Made by a program: the position numbers and the translations under genes. 8,303 nt of DNA. It comes from Collinsella sp. Its GTDB lineage: Bacteria; Actinomycetota; Coriobacteriia; Coriobacteriales; Coriobacteriaceae. The notes beneath the pieces were generated by a model. The model worked only from the letters and a program-made list of their open reading frames with translations, ran no database searches and had not been told where the DNA came from. The DNA lies in assembly GCA_022728415.1 (NCBI GenBank), contig JAIJJM010000074.1:1-8303 (forward strand). Reading direction: 5' to 3'. Below, piece after piece: positions 1 to 6,417 of this stretch (within the stretch, counting starts at the first letter, position 1; each line of letters opens with the position of its first letter).

Positions 1-556
1 CTTTACCAACGCTTCGGGCGCGCCGCTGTACTGCCCCTTCCCGCTGTCCGTGGCTATTCCGGCCATGTTGATCCCGCATATGCTGGTTGCCGGCGTGGTC
101 GAGGGCGTGGCGACGGCCGCCATCTACGGTTTCATTAAGAAGACGGCGCCGAGCATTATCGTCGGGCCCGAGGCCGTCGATGGCCAGCTTGCTGCCGAGG
201 GCGCAACCGCCAAGAAGACCTCGCTGGTCCCCACGCTCATCTTGGTTGCCGTGCTTGTCGTGGCCACGCCGCTGGGCCTGCTGGCCACGGGTGACGCCTG
301 GGGTGAGTGGGACGCCGAGGGCGCCGCGACCGCCGTTCAGGAGGCTGGCGACGACAGCCTGCAGGCTTCGGTCGGCCTCGATACCCCGACCTTTGCCGAT
401 GCCCTGCCCACGGGCGATTATCTGCAGGCCTATTCCGAGGAGCAGGGCCTTGGCTTTGCCGGCCAGGCTGCCATGTATATCCTTTCCGGCGTGATTGGCG
501 TGGCGGTGCTCACCATCGCATTCCGTCTGATCTCGCTGACGGTAAAGGAAAACTGA
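1..556 (+). CDS. cbiM: Cobalt/nickel ECF transporter substrate-binding subunit CbiM with PDGLE-like C-terminal tail (5' partial)
   Basis: The reading frame is open from position 2 to the TGA at 554-556, giving the last 184 residues; the true start lies before the window. The first visible residues (NASGAPLYCPFPLSVAIPAM, then LIPHMLVAGVVEG) are the conserved late membrane part of CbiM/NikM proteins, the integral membrane subunit that captures Co2+ or Ni2+. A linker follows, then two more hydrophobic stretches (LVPTLILVAVLVVATPLGLL and AMYILSGVIGVAVLTIAFRLI) flanking an AWGEW motif. I read this as a fused PDGLE/NikN-like tail, which would stand in for a separate CbiN; no cbiN gene lies between here and cbiQ. 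The internal ATG at about 62 is not the start, because conserved CbiM sequence continues upstream of it. The stop is 4 nt before cbiQ, so the genes are probably cotranscribed and translationally coupled. Co2+ and Ni2+ cannot be told apart from this fragment. Confidence 0.9.
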   Translation, partial: FTNASGAPLYCPFPLSVAIPAMLIPHMLVAGVVEGVATAAIYGFIKKTAPSIIVGPEAVDGQLAAEGATAKKTSLVPTLILVAVLVVATPLGLLATGDAWGEWDAEGAATAVQEAGDDSLQASVGLDTPTFADALPTGDYLQAYSEEQGLGFAGQAAMYILSGVIGVAVLTIAFRLISLTVKEN

Positions 557-560
557 GCGC

Positions 561-1397
561 ATGCAGATGGTCGAGCTGCCTAGCTGGCTTGCGGTCGAGC
601 AGCGATACGAGCCCGCGGGGGCTCGGCATCGTGTGATGCAAAAGAACGTCCTGCACCTGGCGAGCCTGCTTGAGCGGGTTCGCCTGGGCGGAGGCGCGCA
701 CGAGGGCGGGTCGATAATCGACCGCGCCCTTTCTTCCGTTTCGGCTCCGGTACGTTTGGTGGGGATGTTCGTCTGCGTTCTGTGCGTGTGTCTGACGCAA
801 AGCCCGCTGTATCTGATGTTGATGGCGGCGATCGCGTTGGTGCTGGTCGCGGTGCGCCCCGCACGCGGGCTGCGCGCGACCTTTGTACCGGCGCTCGGCG
901 CCACGGGGCTTGCGGTGGTTCTGGCGCTGCCTGCCCTGCTGCTGGGCGCGTCTGCCACGGGTGCCATGCTCAAGATTGCGCTCAAGACCTTCATTAATGT
1001 GTCGCTGGTGTTGGGTGTTTCGTGGACGCTTACCTGGAGCCGCATGTCGGCGGCGCTCAAAATGCTGCACCTGCCCGACGAGGTCATCTTTACGTTTGAT
1101 ATGGCGCTCAAGCATATTGAGGTGCTGGGCCGCACGGCGCATGATCTGTGCGAATCGGTCATGCTGCGCAGCGTGGGTCGTGCGCCTGCGGGTTTTTCGC
1201 GCACCGATTCGATCGCGGGTATCATGGGCATGACCTTTATCAAGGCGATGGGATGCAGTCACGCGATGGACGAGGCCATGCTGTGCCGCGGCTTTGCCGG
1301 CGTGTATCCGGCGCCTGCGCGGAGCGGCTTTGGCTGGCGCGACGCGGTTTATGCGGCTGCCGTGGCGCTGTTTGCGGTGCTGTGCGCTGTGCTGTAG
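561..1397 (+). CDS. cbiQ: ECF transporter transmembrane coupling protein CbiQ (EcfT family)
   Basis: This 278-residue membrane protein is of usual CbiQ/EcfT length. Hydrophobic segments lie at about residues 64-98, 104-130, 136-158 and 262-278. The cytoplasmic coupling region, about 160-246, contains LHLPDEVIFTFDMALKHIEVL and ends with two related motifs, ESVMLRSVGR (198-207) and EAMLCRGFAG (238-247). These match the paired Ala-Arg-Gly-type coupling helices that dock into the ATPase subunits; the first copy reads R-S rather than R-G. The protein links CbiM movement to ATP hydrolysis by CbiO. The ATG at 561 follows an AAGGA-like Shine-Dalgarno near 545-550 and sits 4 nt after the cbiM stop. 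An in-frame ATG two codons later (567) is possible. Family assignment rests on the coupling motifs and the position between cbiM and cbiO. Confidence 0.9.
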   Translation: MQMVELPSWLAVEQRYEPAGARHRVMQKNVLHLASLLERVRLGGGAHEGGSIIDRALSSVSAPVRLVGMFVCVLCVCLTQSPLYLMLMAAIALVLVAVRPARGLRATFVPALGATGLAVVLALPALLLGASATGAMLKIALKTFINVSLVLGVSWTLTWSRMSAALKMLHLPDEVIFTFDMALKHIEVLGRTAHDLCESVMLRSVGRAPAGFSRTDSIAGIMGMTFIKAMGCSHAMDEAMLCRGFAGVYPAPARSGFGWRDAVYAAAVALFAVLCAVL

Positions 1398-1425
1398 TGC
1401 GGGCGGTCGGACCGTCGATATGAAT

Positions 1426-1434
1426 AGGGAAGGG
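1426..1434 (+). promoter_or_regulatory. Ribosome binding site of cbiO, supporting a TTG start
   Basis: AGGGAAGGG lies 7 nt before the TTG at 1442. That is good spacing for this start and poor spacing for the in-frame ATG at 1466, so it favours TTG. Confidence 0.6.
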
Positions 1435-1441
1435 CGACGTT

Positions 1442-2212
1442 TTGGCAAACGATACAAATGGCACGATGGGCGTGTGCGGTGCTGCTAGCGCCGAGGCCAC
1501 GCCGCTCATCGAGTTTCGCGACGTGGTGTTTTCCTATGCGGGGCATACGGTTGTCGATGGCGTGTCGCTGCAGGTCGATCGTGGGGAGCTCGTTGCCCTG
1601 CTCGGTCCCAACGGCTGCGGTAAGACGACGATTATGCGCCTTATTAACGGCCTTGAACTCGCGGATGCAGGGGCATACCTGTTTGACGGGCACGTGATCG
1701 ATGCGGCGTTTCTAAAGGATTCCGCGGCCGCTCAGCGTTTTCATCAGCGCGTGGGCTTCGTGTTCCAGAATGCCGACGCCCAGCTGTTCTGCGCTACGGT
1801 GGGCGAGGAAGTTGCTTTTGGTCCCGCGCAGATGGGGCTGCCGGCAGACGAGCTCGAGCGCCGCGTGCGCGATGCCATGGGGCTGTTCCAGGTTGCCGAC
1901 CTTGCCGACGCCTCTCCCTATCAGCTCTCGGGCGGGCAAAAGAAGCGCGTTGCGCTCGCTGCGGTGGTGTCGATGAACCCGGATATCTTGGTCCTCGACG
2001 AGCCTACCAATGGGCTCGATGAGGATTCATGCGACATCGTGGTCAACTTCTTGCTGGCCTACGTCGCGGCGGGTAAGACGGTCTTGATGAGCACACATCA
2101 CCAGGATTTGGTGCGACGTTTGGGTGCCCGTGCAATCTATATCGATCGATATCACCATGTGGTCGAGGTGCCTTCGCCGTCGTATGGAACCGAAAGCGGT
2201 GCTACGGACTAG
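1442..2212 (+). CDS. cbiO: Cobalt/nickel ECF transporter ATP-binding protein CbiO
   Basis: This 256-residue ABC ATPase hydrolyses ATP to drive metal uptake through CbiM and CbiQ on the inner face of the membrane. All catalytic elements are intact: Walker A GPNGCGKT (55-62), Q-loop FQNADAQLF (108-116), signature LSGGQ (162-166), Walker B ILVLDEP (182-188), D-loop GLD (191-193) and the switch histidine H219 in STHH. The FQNADAQLF form of the Q-loop is typical of CbiO/EcfA ATPases. The start is taken as TTG because of the well-placed Shine-Dalgarno upstream; ATG 1466 (residue 9) would remove only a non-conserved N-terminus, since the ABC fold begins near residue 22. It begins 44 nt after cbiQ and is the last gene of the operon seen here. 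The C-terminal 25 residues or so carry no motif I know. Confidence 0.93.
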   Translation: MANDTNGTMGVCGAASAEATPLIEFRDVVFSYAGHTVVDGVSLQVDRGELVALLGPNGCGKTTIMRLINGLELADAGAYLFDGHVIDAAFLKDSAAAQRFHQRVGFVFQNADAQLFCATVGEEVAFGPAQMGLPADELERRVRDAMGLFQVADLADASPYQLSGGQKKRVALAAVVSMNPDILVLDEPTNGLDEDSCDIVVNFLLAYVAAGKTVLMSTHHQDLVRRLGARAIYIDRYHHVVEVPSPSYGTESGATD

Positions 2213-2232
2213 TTGCTGCGTAGAGCGTGCGT

Positions 2233-2248
2233 AGCCGCCCGCGCGGCT
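2233..2248 (+). terminator. Possible weak terminator after the cbi operon
   Basis: AGCCGC and GCGGCT form a 6-bp GC-rich stem with a 4-nt loop, followed by only three T residues ending at 2250. It lies 20 nt after the cbiO stop and just before the next gene's promoter. The short T-run makes efficient Rho-independent termination doubtful. Confidence 0.3.
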
Positions 2249-2257
2249 TTGCCGTGA

Positions 2258-2266
2258 TGGTATAGT
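2258..2266 (+). promoter_or_regulatory. Extended -10 promoter for the PLC-like gene
   Basis: TGGTATAGT fits an extended -10 element (TGn followed by TATAGT). No good -35 is seen at 16-18 bp, which is tolerated by extended -10 promoters. Transcription would begin near 2273, leaving about 8 nt before ATG 2281 but about 20 nt before ATG 2293, so it favours the later start codon. Confidence 0.4.
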
Positions 2267-2280
2267 TATCCAGGTTTTTT

Positions 2281-3141
2281 ATGGGGGTGGCTATGCCAAG
2301 CTGGAACATTCATATCGCTCAGACGGAGCGTTTGCTGGAGCGCACCGGTGCGCTTGCCAATAGCGTGCGCGACCGCAATGCCTTTTTGTTTGGCTGCGTG
2401 GTTCCGGATATCTTCGTGGGCTATATGGTCCCTGGCATCGCCGATCCCATCCCGTACCGCATTACGCACTTTGCCAAGCCTGAGCCTATCCCAAAGCCTC
2501 GTGAGCATGAGTTCTGGGATACCTATGTGGCACCGTTGCTTAAAAATTCGCCCACCGGTGCGCCGGCCGCGGCGACCTCGATTATCGAGGAACGCGAGCG
2601 ATTGAACCGCGTGCACTATCCCCAGCGCTATAGGGATGCCGAGCCGGTTGTCGGTCCCGGCGCCTGTGAGTTCTCGCTTGCGTCCGAAGATGTGGCGCAG
2701 TCGCTGCTCGATTTAACGCTGGGCGTCTGGTCACATCTGGTGGCCGACACGGTATGGAACACGCGTGTGAACCAGTATCTGGAGGCGCACGGCGGTAAGC
2801 CGTGTGAGGAATTCCGCATTAAAAAGCAGGGCGACTTTGACTGGTTTGGCAAGACGCTGGGCATAGTTTCCATCCCGCGTGCGACCGATCGCCTGTATAC
2901 CGCTGCGACGCGTTTTGGGCAGTATCCCATCCATAAGGAGTATGTTCTCAAGACCATCGGCGTCATGCACGAGATTGTACGCGAAAACCCCGGCGAGTCC
3001 GATCATCCGCCGTATCGCCTGCTAACCGAGGAGTTTTTCGATGCAACGTTTACCGAGGTCATCGAGTTGACTGAGGCTGGCTTTGTGGCCCGCGCCGCCG
3101 CTCCTGACGTCCCCGCAGTCCCCCTGATCGCTATCTGCTAG
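2281..3141 (+). CDS. Zinc-dependent phospholipase C-like protein (PF00882-type fold), function unknown
   Basis: The 286-residue product has no signal peptide or membrane segment. Its layout resembles the zinc-dependent phospholipase C family: an N-terminal NIHIAQTERLL with H11, then FLFGCVVPDI with D43, ITHF with H63, and a long helix LGVWSHLVADTVWN with H152 and D156. Such spaced His/Asp residues form the metal site in that family. Known secreted members cleave phospholipids, but many cytosolic homologues are uncharacterised, so only a metal-dependent hydrolase role can be suggested. Two starts are possible. ATG 2281 is preceded by CCAGG at 7 nt. ATG 2293 (MPSWNIHI) is preceded by GGGGGTGG and better fits the predicted promoter. 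The gene is separated from cbiO by 68 nt with its own promoter, so no link to metal uptake should be assumed. Its stop codon overlaps that of the convergent gene. Confidence 0.6.
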   Translation: MGVAMPSWNIHIAQTERLLERTGALANSVRDRNAFLFGCVVPDIFVGYMVPGIADPIPYRITHFAKPEPIPKPREHEFWDTYVAPLLKNSPTGAPAAATSIIEERERLNRVHYPQRYRDAEPVVGPGACEFSLASEDVAQSLLDLTLGVWSHLVADTVWNTRVNQYLEAHGGKPCEEFRIKKQGDFDWFGKTLGIVSIPRATDRLYTAATRFGQYPIHKEYVLKTIGVMHEIVRENPGESDHPPYRLLTEEFFDATFTEVIELTEAGFVARAAAPDVPAVPLIAIC

Positions 3142-4211
3142 CCGGCTGGCTTAACGGTGAACATTTCATCCCAATTGACCAACAGCTCCCGTCGCAGGGC
3201 ATCTTCGCTGGCGCGTTCCTGATCGGTCTTTGGGATGTAGGGGAGCCCCGCCTTTTTATGAATGAGCTCGGCGATGTTGTTAAAGCTCTTCGCGTCTTTG
3301 ATTTGCTCATAGGTTATCTGGATAACGTCATAGCCCATGCTGGTGAGCGCGGTGGTGCGCTCGGCATCGGAGAGGTTTGCGGCTTCGCCATCGTGGGCGG
3401 AGCGGCCTTGGCATTCCAAGATGACGCCCATGCTGTCGGTGTTGCTCTCGATGAGGATATCGGCGTAGCAGCAGGTTTTGTCATACAGTGAGCGCGCGGC
3501 GTCGCTGAGTGGGATGCGCACGTTGTTGGTGATACCGATACCCAGTCCGCCCTCGTCGCGGGGGAGTGAGACGAGTATGGATGTTTGGACTTCGAAAGGT
3601 GAGGCGGTCTGCCCCGTCATGTGCTCGGCCGCCCAGCGCAGTTGTTTAACGCCGCGCAGGCCTGCGGCCTGCTTGGCGAACGCGGAGATATCCGCTGCGG
3701 AAAGAAGCGGCGTGCGCTTCCATAAATTGGTGTCATTGCCGTTGGTGTCGACAACGCGTTTCCAACCACAGTCAGGCGGAATGAACTTAAGCGAAATAGC
3801 TTCATCAAGTTGTTGTTGCGTTCGCTCACAGGGCCTAAACACTGCAAAGAAGCCACACATCTCGTAGCAAGCCATGAGTAGCTGGTTGCGTGAGACCTGC
3901 GTAGCAAGGCTGAGCAGTGTGAACTCCGGGGATGTGACATCAAACCCATGCTCAGTCTGCCTAAACGACCCGGGAGGCGGCTCTTGGGTTAGCAGACGGC
4001 TGTGAAATAGCTTTCCGTTCGCGCGCTGTTTTCTTTCGCCTACGAATCTCCAAACTGGTGTGCCGAGCAAGTCTTTAAATACTGTTTGTTTTGAGTAATG
4101 CACCAAGCGATGGTCATGGTCGGGCGGCAGGATTGCTGGATAGAGTCCCAGTATCTGGGGTGGGATGCGATAGTACTGAAAAGCCGTGGGTCCGCAAGCA
4201 AGAAATGACAT
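3138..4211 (-). CDS. AbiEi-antitoxin-like protein with C-terminal DUF559 / PD-(D/E)XK nuclease-like domain
   Basis: The 357-residue product has two recognisable parts. Residues 1 to about 130 resemble the coriobacterial AbiEi-like region: a basic DNA-binding-like stretch and VTSPEFTLLSLA (92-103), similar to the TxPExTLLxLA motif of type IV AbiEi antitoxins. Residues about 195-310 resemble DUF559, a Vsr-like PD-(D/E)XK nuclease fold: SPFE (204-207), GGLGIG, ADILIE with D251, ILECQGRSAH with E266, Q268 and H273, then ALTSMGYDVIQITYEQI (288-304). The usual catalytic Lys or Asp position reads Gln, so cleavage activity is uncertain. No AbiEii-type nucleotidyltransferase toxin lies beside it, so it may be a solitary regulator or defence-related protein. 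The start codon has a weak GGA five nt upstream. The stop overlaps that of the plus-strand neighbour, and the upstream region holds a large inverted repeat. Family resemblance is from memory of motifs; function is inference. Confidence 0.6.
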   Translation of the reverse strand: MSFLACGPTAFQYYRIPPQILGLYPAILPPDHDHRLVHYSKQTVFKDLLGTPVWRFVGERKQRANGKLFHSRLLTQEPPPGSFRQTEHGFDVTSPEFTLLSLATQVSRNQLLMACYEMCGFFAVFRPCERTQQQLDEAISLKFIPPDCGWKRVVDTNGNDTNLWKRTPLLSAADISAFAKQAAGLRGVKQLRWAAEHMTGQTASPFEVQTSILVSLPRDEGGLGIGITNNVRIPLSDAARSLYDKTCCYADILIESNTDSMGVILECQGRSAHDGEAANLSDAERTTALTSMGYDVIQITYEQIKDAKSFNNIAELIHKKAGLPYIPKTDQERASEDALRRELLVNWDEMFTVKPAG

Positions 4212-4257
4212 AGCGATCCGATCGTTTGAGCGGTGATTGGGCTAGAAAAACTATCCG

Positions 4258-4387
4258 TTTCGGAAGTGCGGGGAAAAAGACAAATAGGTCAGGCACAAGC
4301 GGTATTTAAGCCAACTTTATCAGGGGTTTTATTGAAATAAAAGGGCTTGTGCTCGGGGGTAAGCAATTTTTCCCCGCACTTCCGAAA
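4258..4387. repeat. Nested perfect inverted repeat upstream of the AbiEi/DUF559 gene
   Basis: The arm at 4258-4278 (TTTCGGAAGTGCGGGG followed by five A) is repeated without mismatch in reverse complement at 4367-4387; 88 bp separate the 21-bp arms. Inside, GCACAAGC (4293-4300) and GCTTGTGC (4345-4352) form a second inverted repeat on the same centre (4322.5), with 14 bp between outer and inner arms on both sides. The 14-bp gaps and the 44-bp core are not symmetric as a whole. A smaller hairpin lies off-centre in the core (TTTTATT 4327-4333, AATAAAA 4336-4342). The bases flanking the arms show no target-site duplication. A repressor operator or conserved regulatory unit fits better than an IS end. 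Confidence 0.8.
4337..4366 (-). promoter_or_regulatory. Possible promoter of the AbiEi/DUF559 gene inside the inverted repeat
   Basis: On the minus strand TTGCTT (4361-4366) and TTTTAT (4337-4342) are separated by 18 bp. The -35-like box touches the upstream 21-bp arm (4367-4387), and the downstream arm (4258-4278) would lie in the leader, so the two arms would flank the promoter. The hexamers are weak matches. An alternative -10-like TATAGT is at 4476-4481 without a good -35. Confidence 0.25.
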
Positions 4388-4560
4388 ACACGGTCGATTC
4401 GGCTCTTGCTAAAACGATTTAGCAGCGTCGGGAAAGGTGTGGTTTCGCTATCGGGCGAACACTTTTAGCGCTAGGACTATATTTTGGGGCCTCGAAGGGC
4501 GGATTTCGCGCTTTTGGTAAAGAAATGAGTGCGTGTTTTGCCGGGTGCCGGCATTGACAC
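4388..4560. other. Intergenic stretch with small hairpins, no gene
   Basis: No convincing coding region was found between the inverted repeat and the pyk terminator. Small palindromes are present: TGCTAAA (4407-4413) with TTTAGCA (4418-4424) around a 4-nt loop; TAGCGCTA (4466-4473); and TGCCGG (4539-4544) with CCGGCA (4548-4553). None is followed by a T-run on either strand, so they are not intrinsic terminators. Confidence 0.5.
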
Positions 4561-4562
4561 AG

Positions 4563-4599
4563 AAAAAGGGCTCGGAAGGCATTGCCTTCCGAGCCCTTT
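4563..4599 (-). terminator. Rho-independent terminator of pyk
   Basis: A perfect 16-bp stem (4584-4599 with 4565-4580) closes a 3-nt loop (4581-4583). The stem is GC-rich in the middle. On the minus strand it runs directly into TTTTT (4567-4563). It starts 28 nt after the pyk stop codon. The A/T outer pairs could give some activity on the plus strand, but the U-run is clear only for pyk. Confidence 0.93.
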
Positions 4600-4627
4600 A
4601 CAATGCAAATCTGCTTGCAAGTACGAC

Positions 4628-6088
4628 TTAGCGCACCTGAGCGACGTAAGCGACGTTGGTCGAGGAGACTTTGTCCTCGAGCTGGACGCTCATGCGGGGA
4701 TCGCCGGCGGTGGCGACGGTCAGATCGCCGGTCTCGACGTAGCCGAGCTCCTTAGCGGTCTCGATCGCCTTGACGATCGTGCCATTGACGGTGCCCTGCG
4801 TGATGGCAGCCTGATGCGGGATAACGCCCCAGTACATGATCATCTGCTGGACGGCCCACTCGTGGCGGGAGAATGCGCAGATCGGCATGTTGGGACGGAA
4901 GTGCGAGATCAGGCGAGCGGTACGACCGGTGGTCGTCGGCACGGTGATGCACTTGGCGCCAACGGTGGTGGCCATGTTCACAGCGGACAGGCCCACAACG
5001 TTGTTAACGACACGGGTGCCGTGAGCATCAGCCGGAACCTCGAGCGGAGCGTGGGCCGGGAGGTACTTCTCGGTCTCGAGAGCAATGCAGGCCTGCATCT
5101 TAACAGCCTCGACCGGGTACTTACCGGCAGCGGACTCGCCAGAGAGCATAACGGCGTCGGTGCCGTCGTAGATGGCGTTAGCAACGTCGGCAACCTCGGC
5201 GCGCGTCGGGCGCGGGTTCTGCTGCATGGAGTCGAGCATCTGCGTGGCGGTGATGACGGGCTTGTAGGCCGCGTTGCACTTGGCGATGATCTCCTTCTGG
5301 ATGTGGGGAACGAGCTCGGGCTTGATCTCGATGCCCAGGTCGCCACGGGCGACCATGATGCCGTCGGAAGCCTCGAGGATATCGTCGAAGTTCTCGACGC
5401 CCAGGGCGCACTCGATCTTCGGGAAGATCGTCACGTGCTCGCCACCGTTCTCACGGCAAAGCTCGCGGATGCCGCGGACGGACTCGCCGTCACGGATGAA
5501 GGAGGCGGCGATGTAGTCGATGTTCTCGGTCAGGCCGAAGAGGATGTCCTGACGATCGCGCTCGGTGATAGCGGGCAGCGAGATGTTGACGTTGGGCATG
5601 TTGACGCCCTTGCGCTCGCCGATCAGGCCGTCGTTCTTAACGACGCAGGTCATGTCCTGGCCGCTGACGGACTCGACCTCGAGGGCAACCAGGCCGTCAT
5701 CGATCAGGATGAGGGAGCCCTTCTCGACCTCGGAGGGCAGAGCCAGGTAGTCGAGGGAGATGTGCTCAGCGGTGCCGTGGAAATCCTCGGTCGTGGGCTG
5801 AGCGGTGACGACGATCTTGTCGCCGGTCTTGACGGCAACCTTCTTGCCGTCGACCAAAAGGCCGGTGCGGACCTCGGGGCCCTTGGTGTCGAGCAGGATG
5901 CCGACGGGCATGCCGAGCTCCTTGGAAATACGGCGGACGCGCTCGATGCGATCGTGGTGCTCGTCGTAGGAGCCGTGCGAGAAGTTAAAACGGGCGACGT
6001 TCATGCCCGCCTTGATCATCTCGCGGATGGTCTCGTCGCTATCGCAGGCGGGACCCATGGTGCATACAATCTTGGTGCGCTTGTACAT
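4628..6088 (-). CDS. pyk: Pyruvate kinase
   Basis: This 486-residue enzyme catalyses the last step of glycolysis in the cytosol, transferring phosphate from phosphoenolpyruvate to ADP. Its length is that of full bacterial enzymes without an extra C-terminal domain. Active-site elements are visible in order: MNVARFNFSHG with R33, N35 and S37; LLDTKGPEVRTG with D67, T68 and R74; KGVNMPN (160-166); FPKIE with catalytic K224 and metal ligand E226; VARGDLG with D250; and ITATQMLDSM with T282. The glutamate E72 in DTKGPE matches the residue associated with K+-dependent enzymes (Lys in K+-independent ones). The usual KIENxEG reads KIECALG (224-230), an unusual local change. The start has a strong GGAGGT at 6093-6098, 4 nt before the ATG. 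It is divergent from the P-type ATPase gene and has its own promoter and terminator, so it is probably monocistronic. Confidence 0.97.
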   Translation of the reverse strand: MYKRTKIVCTMGPACDSDETIREMIKAGMNVARFNFSHGSYDEHHDRIERVRRISKELGMPVGILLDTKGPEVRTGLLVDGKKVAVKTGDKIVVTAQPTTEDFHGTAEHISLDYLALPSEVEKGSLILIDDGLVALEVESVSGQDMTCVVKNDGLIGERKGVNMPNVNISLPAITERDRQDILFGLTENIDYIAASFIRDGESVRGIRELCRENGGEHVTIFPKIECALGVENFDDILEASDGIMVARGDLGIEIKPELVPHIQKEIIAKCNAAYKPVITATQMLDSMQQNPRPTRAEVADVANAIYDGTDAVMLSGESAAGKYPVEAVKMQACIALETEKYLPAHAPLEVPADAHGTRVVNNVVGLSAVNMATTVGAKCITVPTTTGRTARLISHFRPNMPICAFSRHEWAVQQMIMYWGVIPHQAAITQGTVNGTIVKAIETAKELGYVETGDLTVATAGDPRMSVQLEDKVSSTNVAYVAQVR

Positions 6089-6151
6089 TCAGACCTCCAT
6101 CTGACATCGTCTTGCGCTGATAGATAAACCATAAGAAATAAAACCGAGATG

Positions 6152-6182
6152 ATTATAACGAAATGCCGACCGAATACCCCAA
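6152..6182 (-). promoter_or_regulatory. pyk promoter
   Basis: On the minus strand a perfect TATAAT lies at 6152-6157. The best upstream -35-like hexamer is TTGGGG (6177-6182) at a long 19-bp spacing. Transcription would begin near 6145, giving a leader of about 57 nt. The -10 is convincing; the -35 is not. Confidence 0.55.
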
Positions 6183-6380
6183 AAAATCGCCCGCATGCCG
6201 AATTAGAAGTTCATTTTTTGCAGGAAAACGGTATATGAAAAATCTTTATCAACCGTTCTAACCGCTGCTATCTGGGCGATATTTCAGTTTGACGATGCGC
6301 TGAAGAAAAAACGTTTTATCAATGTCGAACATCACACGGTCTGCACCGTTGCTTACAGTCCGTATTTCCAAATGGATTGT
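6183..6380. other. Lower-GC intergenic region between pyk and the ATPase promoter, with short repeats
   Basis: No supported gene is seen. The stretch is clearly richer in A/T than the genes around it. It holds an imperfect direct repeat GAAAAA-N(2-3)-TTTATCAA at 6237-6252 and 6305-6322. It also holds ACGGT/ACCGT inverted pairs: AACGGT 6227-6232 with ACCGTT 6252-6257, and ACGGT 6336-6340 with ACCGT 6345-6349. These could be regulator sites for either divergent gene. Confidence 0.4.
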
Positions 6381-6381
6381 T

Positions 6382-6411
6382 TTGGCTAGACGCGCTGCTT
6401 TGGGGTACCAT
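6382..6411 (+). promoter_or_regulatory. Possible promoter of the P-type ATPase gene
   Basis: TTGGCT (6382-6387) and TACCAT (6406-6411) are separated by 18 bp. Transcription would start near 6418, just ahead of the first leader hairpin at 6426, so the transcript would begin where the structured leader begins. Both hexamers match consensus only partly. Confidence 0.35.
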
Positions 6412-6417
6412 AGCTCC

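Noticed and set aside
1404..1414. Palindrome CGGTC-G-GACCG between cbiQ and cbiO
   Set aside because: A one-base centre cannot form a hairpin, and 5-bp arms are common by chance in GC-rich DNA.
510..1457. A 315-codon minus-strand open frame opposite cbiQ
   Set aside because: The product is Arg/His/Gln-rich without recognisable domains, and CbiQ motifs are clear on the plus strand.
4258..4387. The inverted repeat as an insertion-sequence remnant
   Set aside because: There is no transposase fragment, and the flanking bases (4250-4257 and 4388-4395) show no direct duplication; a regulatory role fits better, though a mobile unit is not excluded.
4539..4553. Hairpin TGCCGG-GTG-CCGGCA as a terminator
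   Set aside because: No U-run follows on either strand, and a far better terminator for pyk lies at 4563-4599.
4529..6127. A 532-codon plus-strand open frame running antisense to the whole of pyk
   Set aside because: The opposite strand encodes an unmistakable pyruvate kinase. The antisense product is a low-complexity Asp/Leu/Gly/Val-rich string with no motifs, as expected from strongly biased high-GC codons read backwards.
6235..6261. An 8-codon ORF (MKNLYQPF) with AGGAAAA upstream
   Set aside because: It is too short to support and is not followed by an attenuator or gene at suitable distance.
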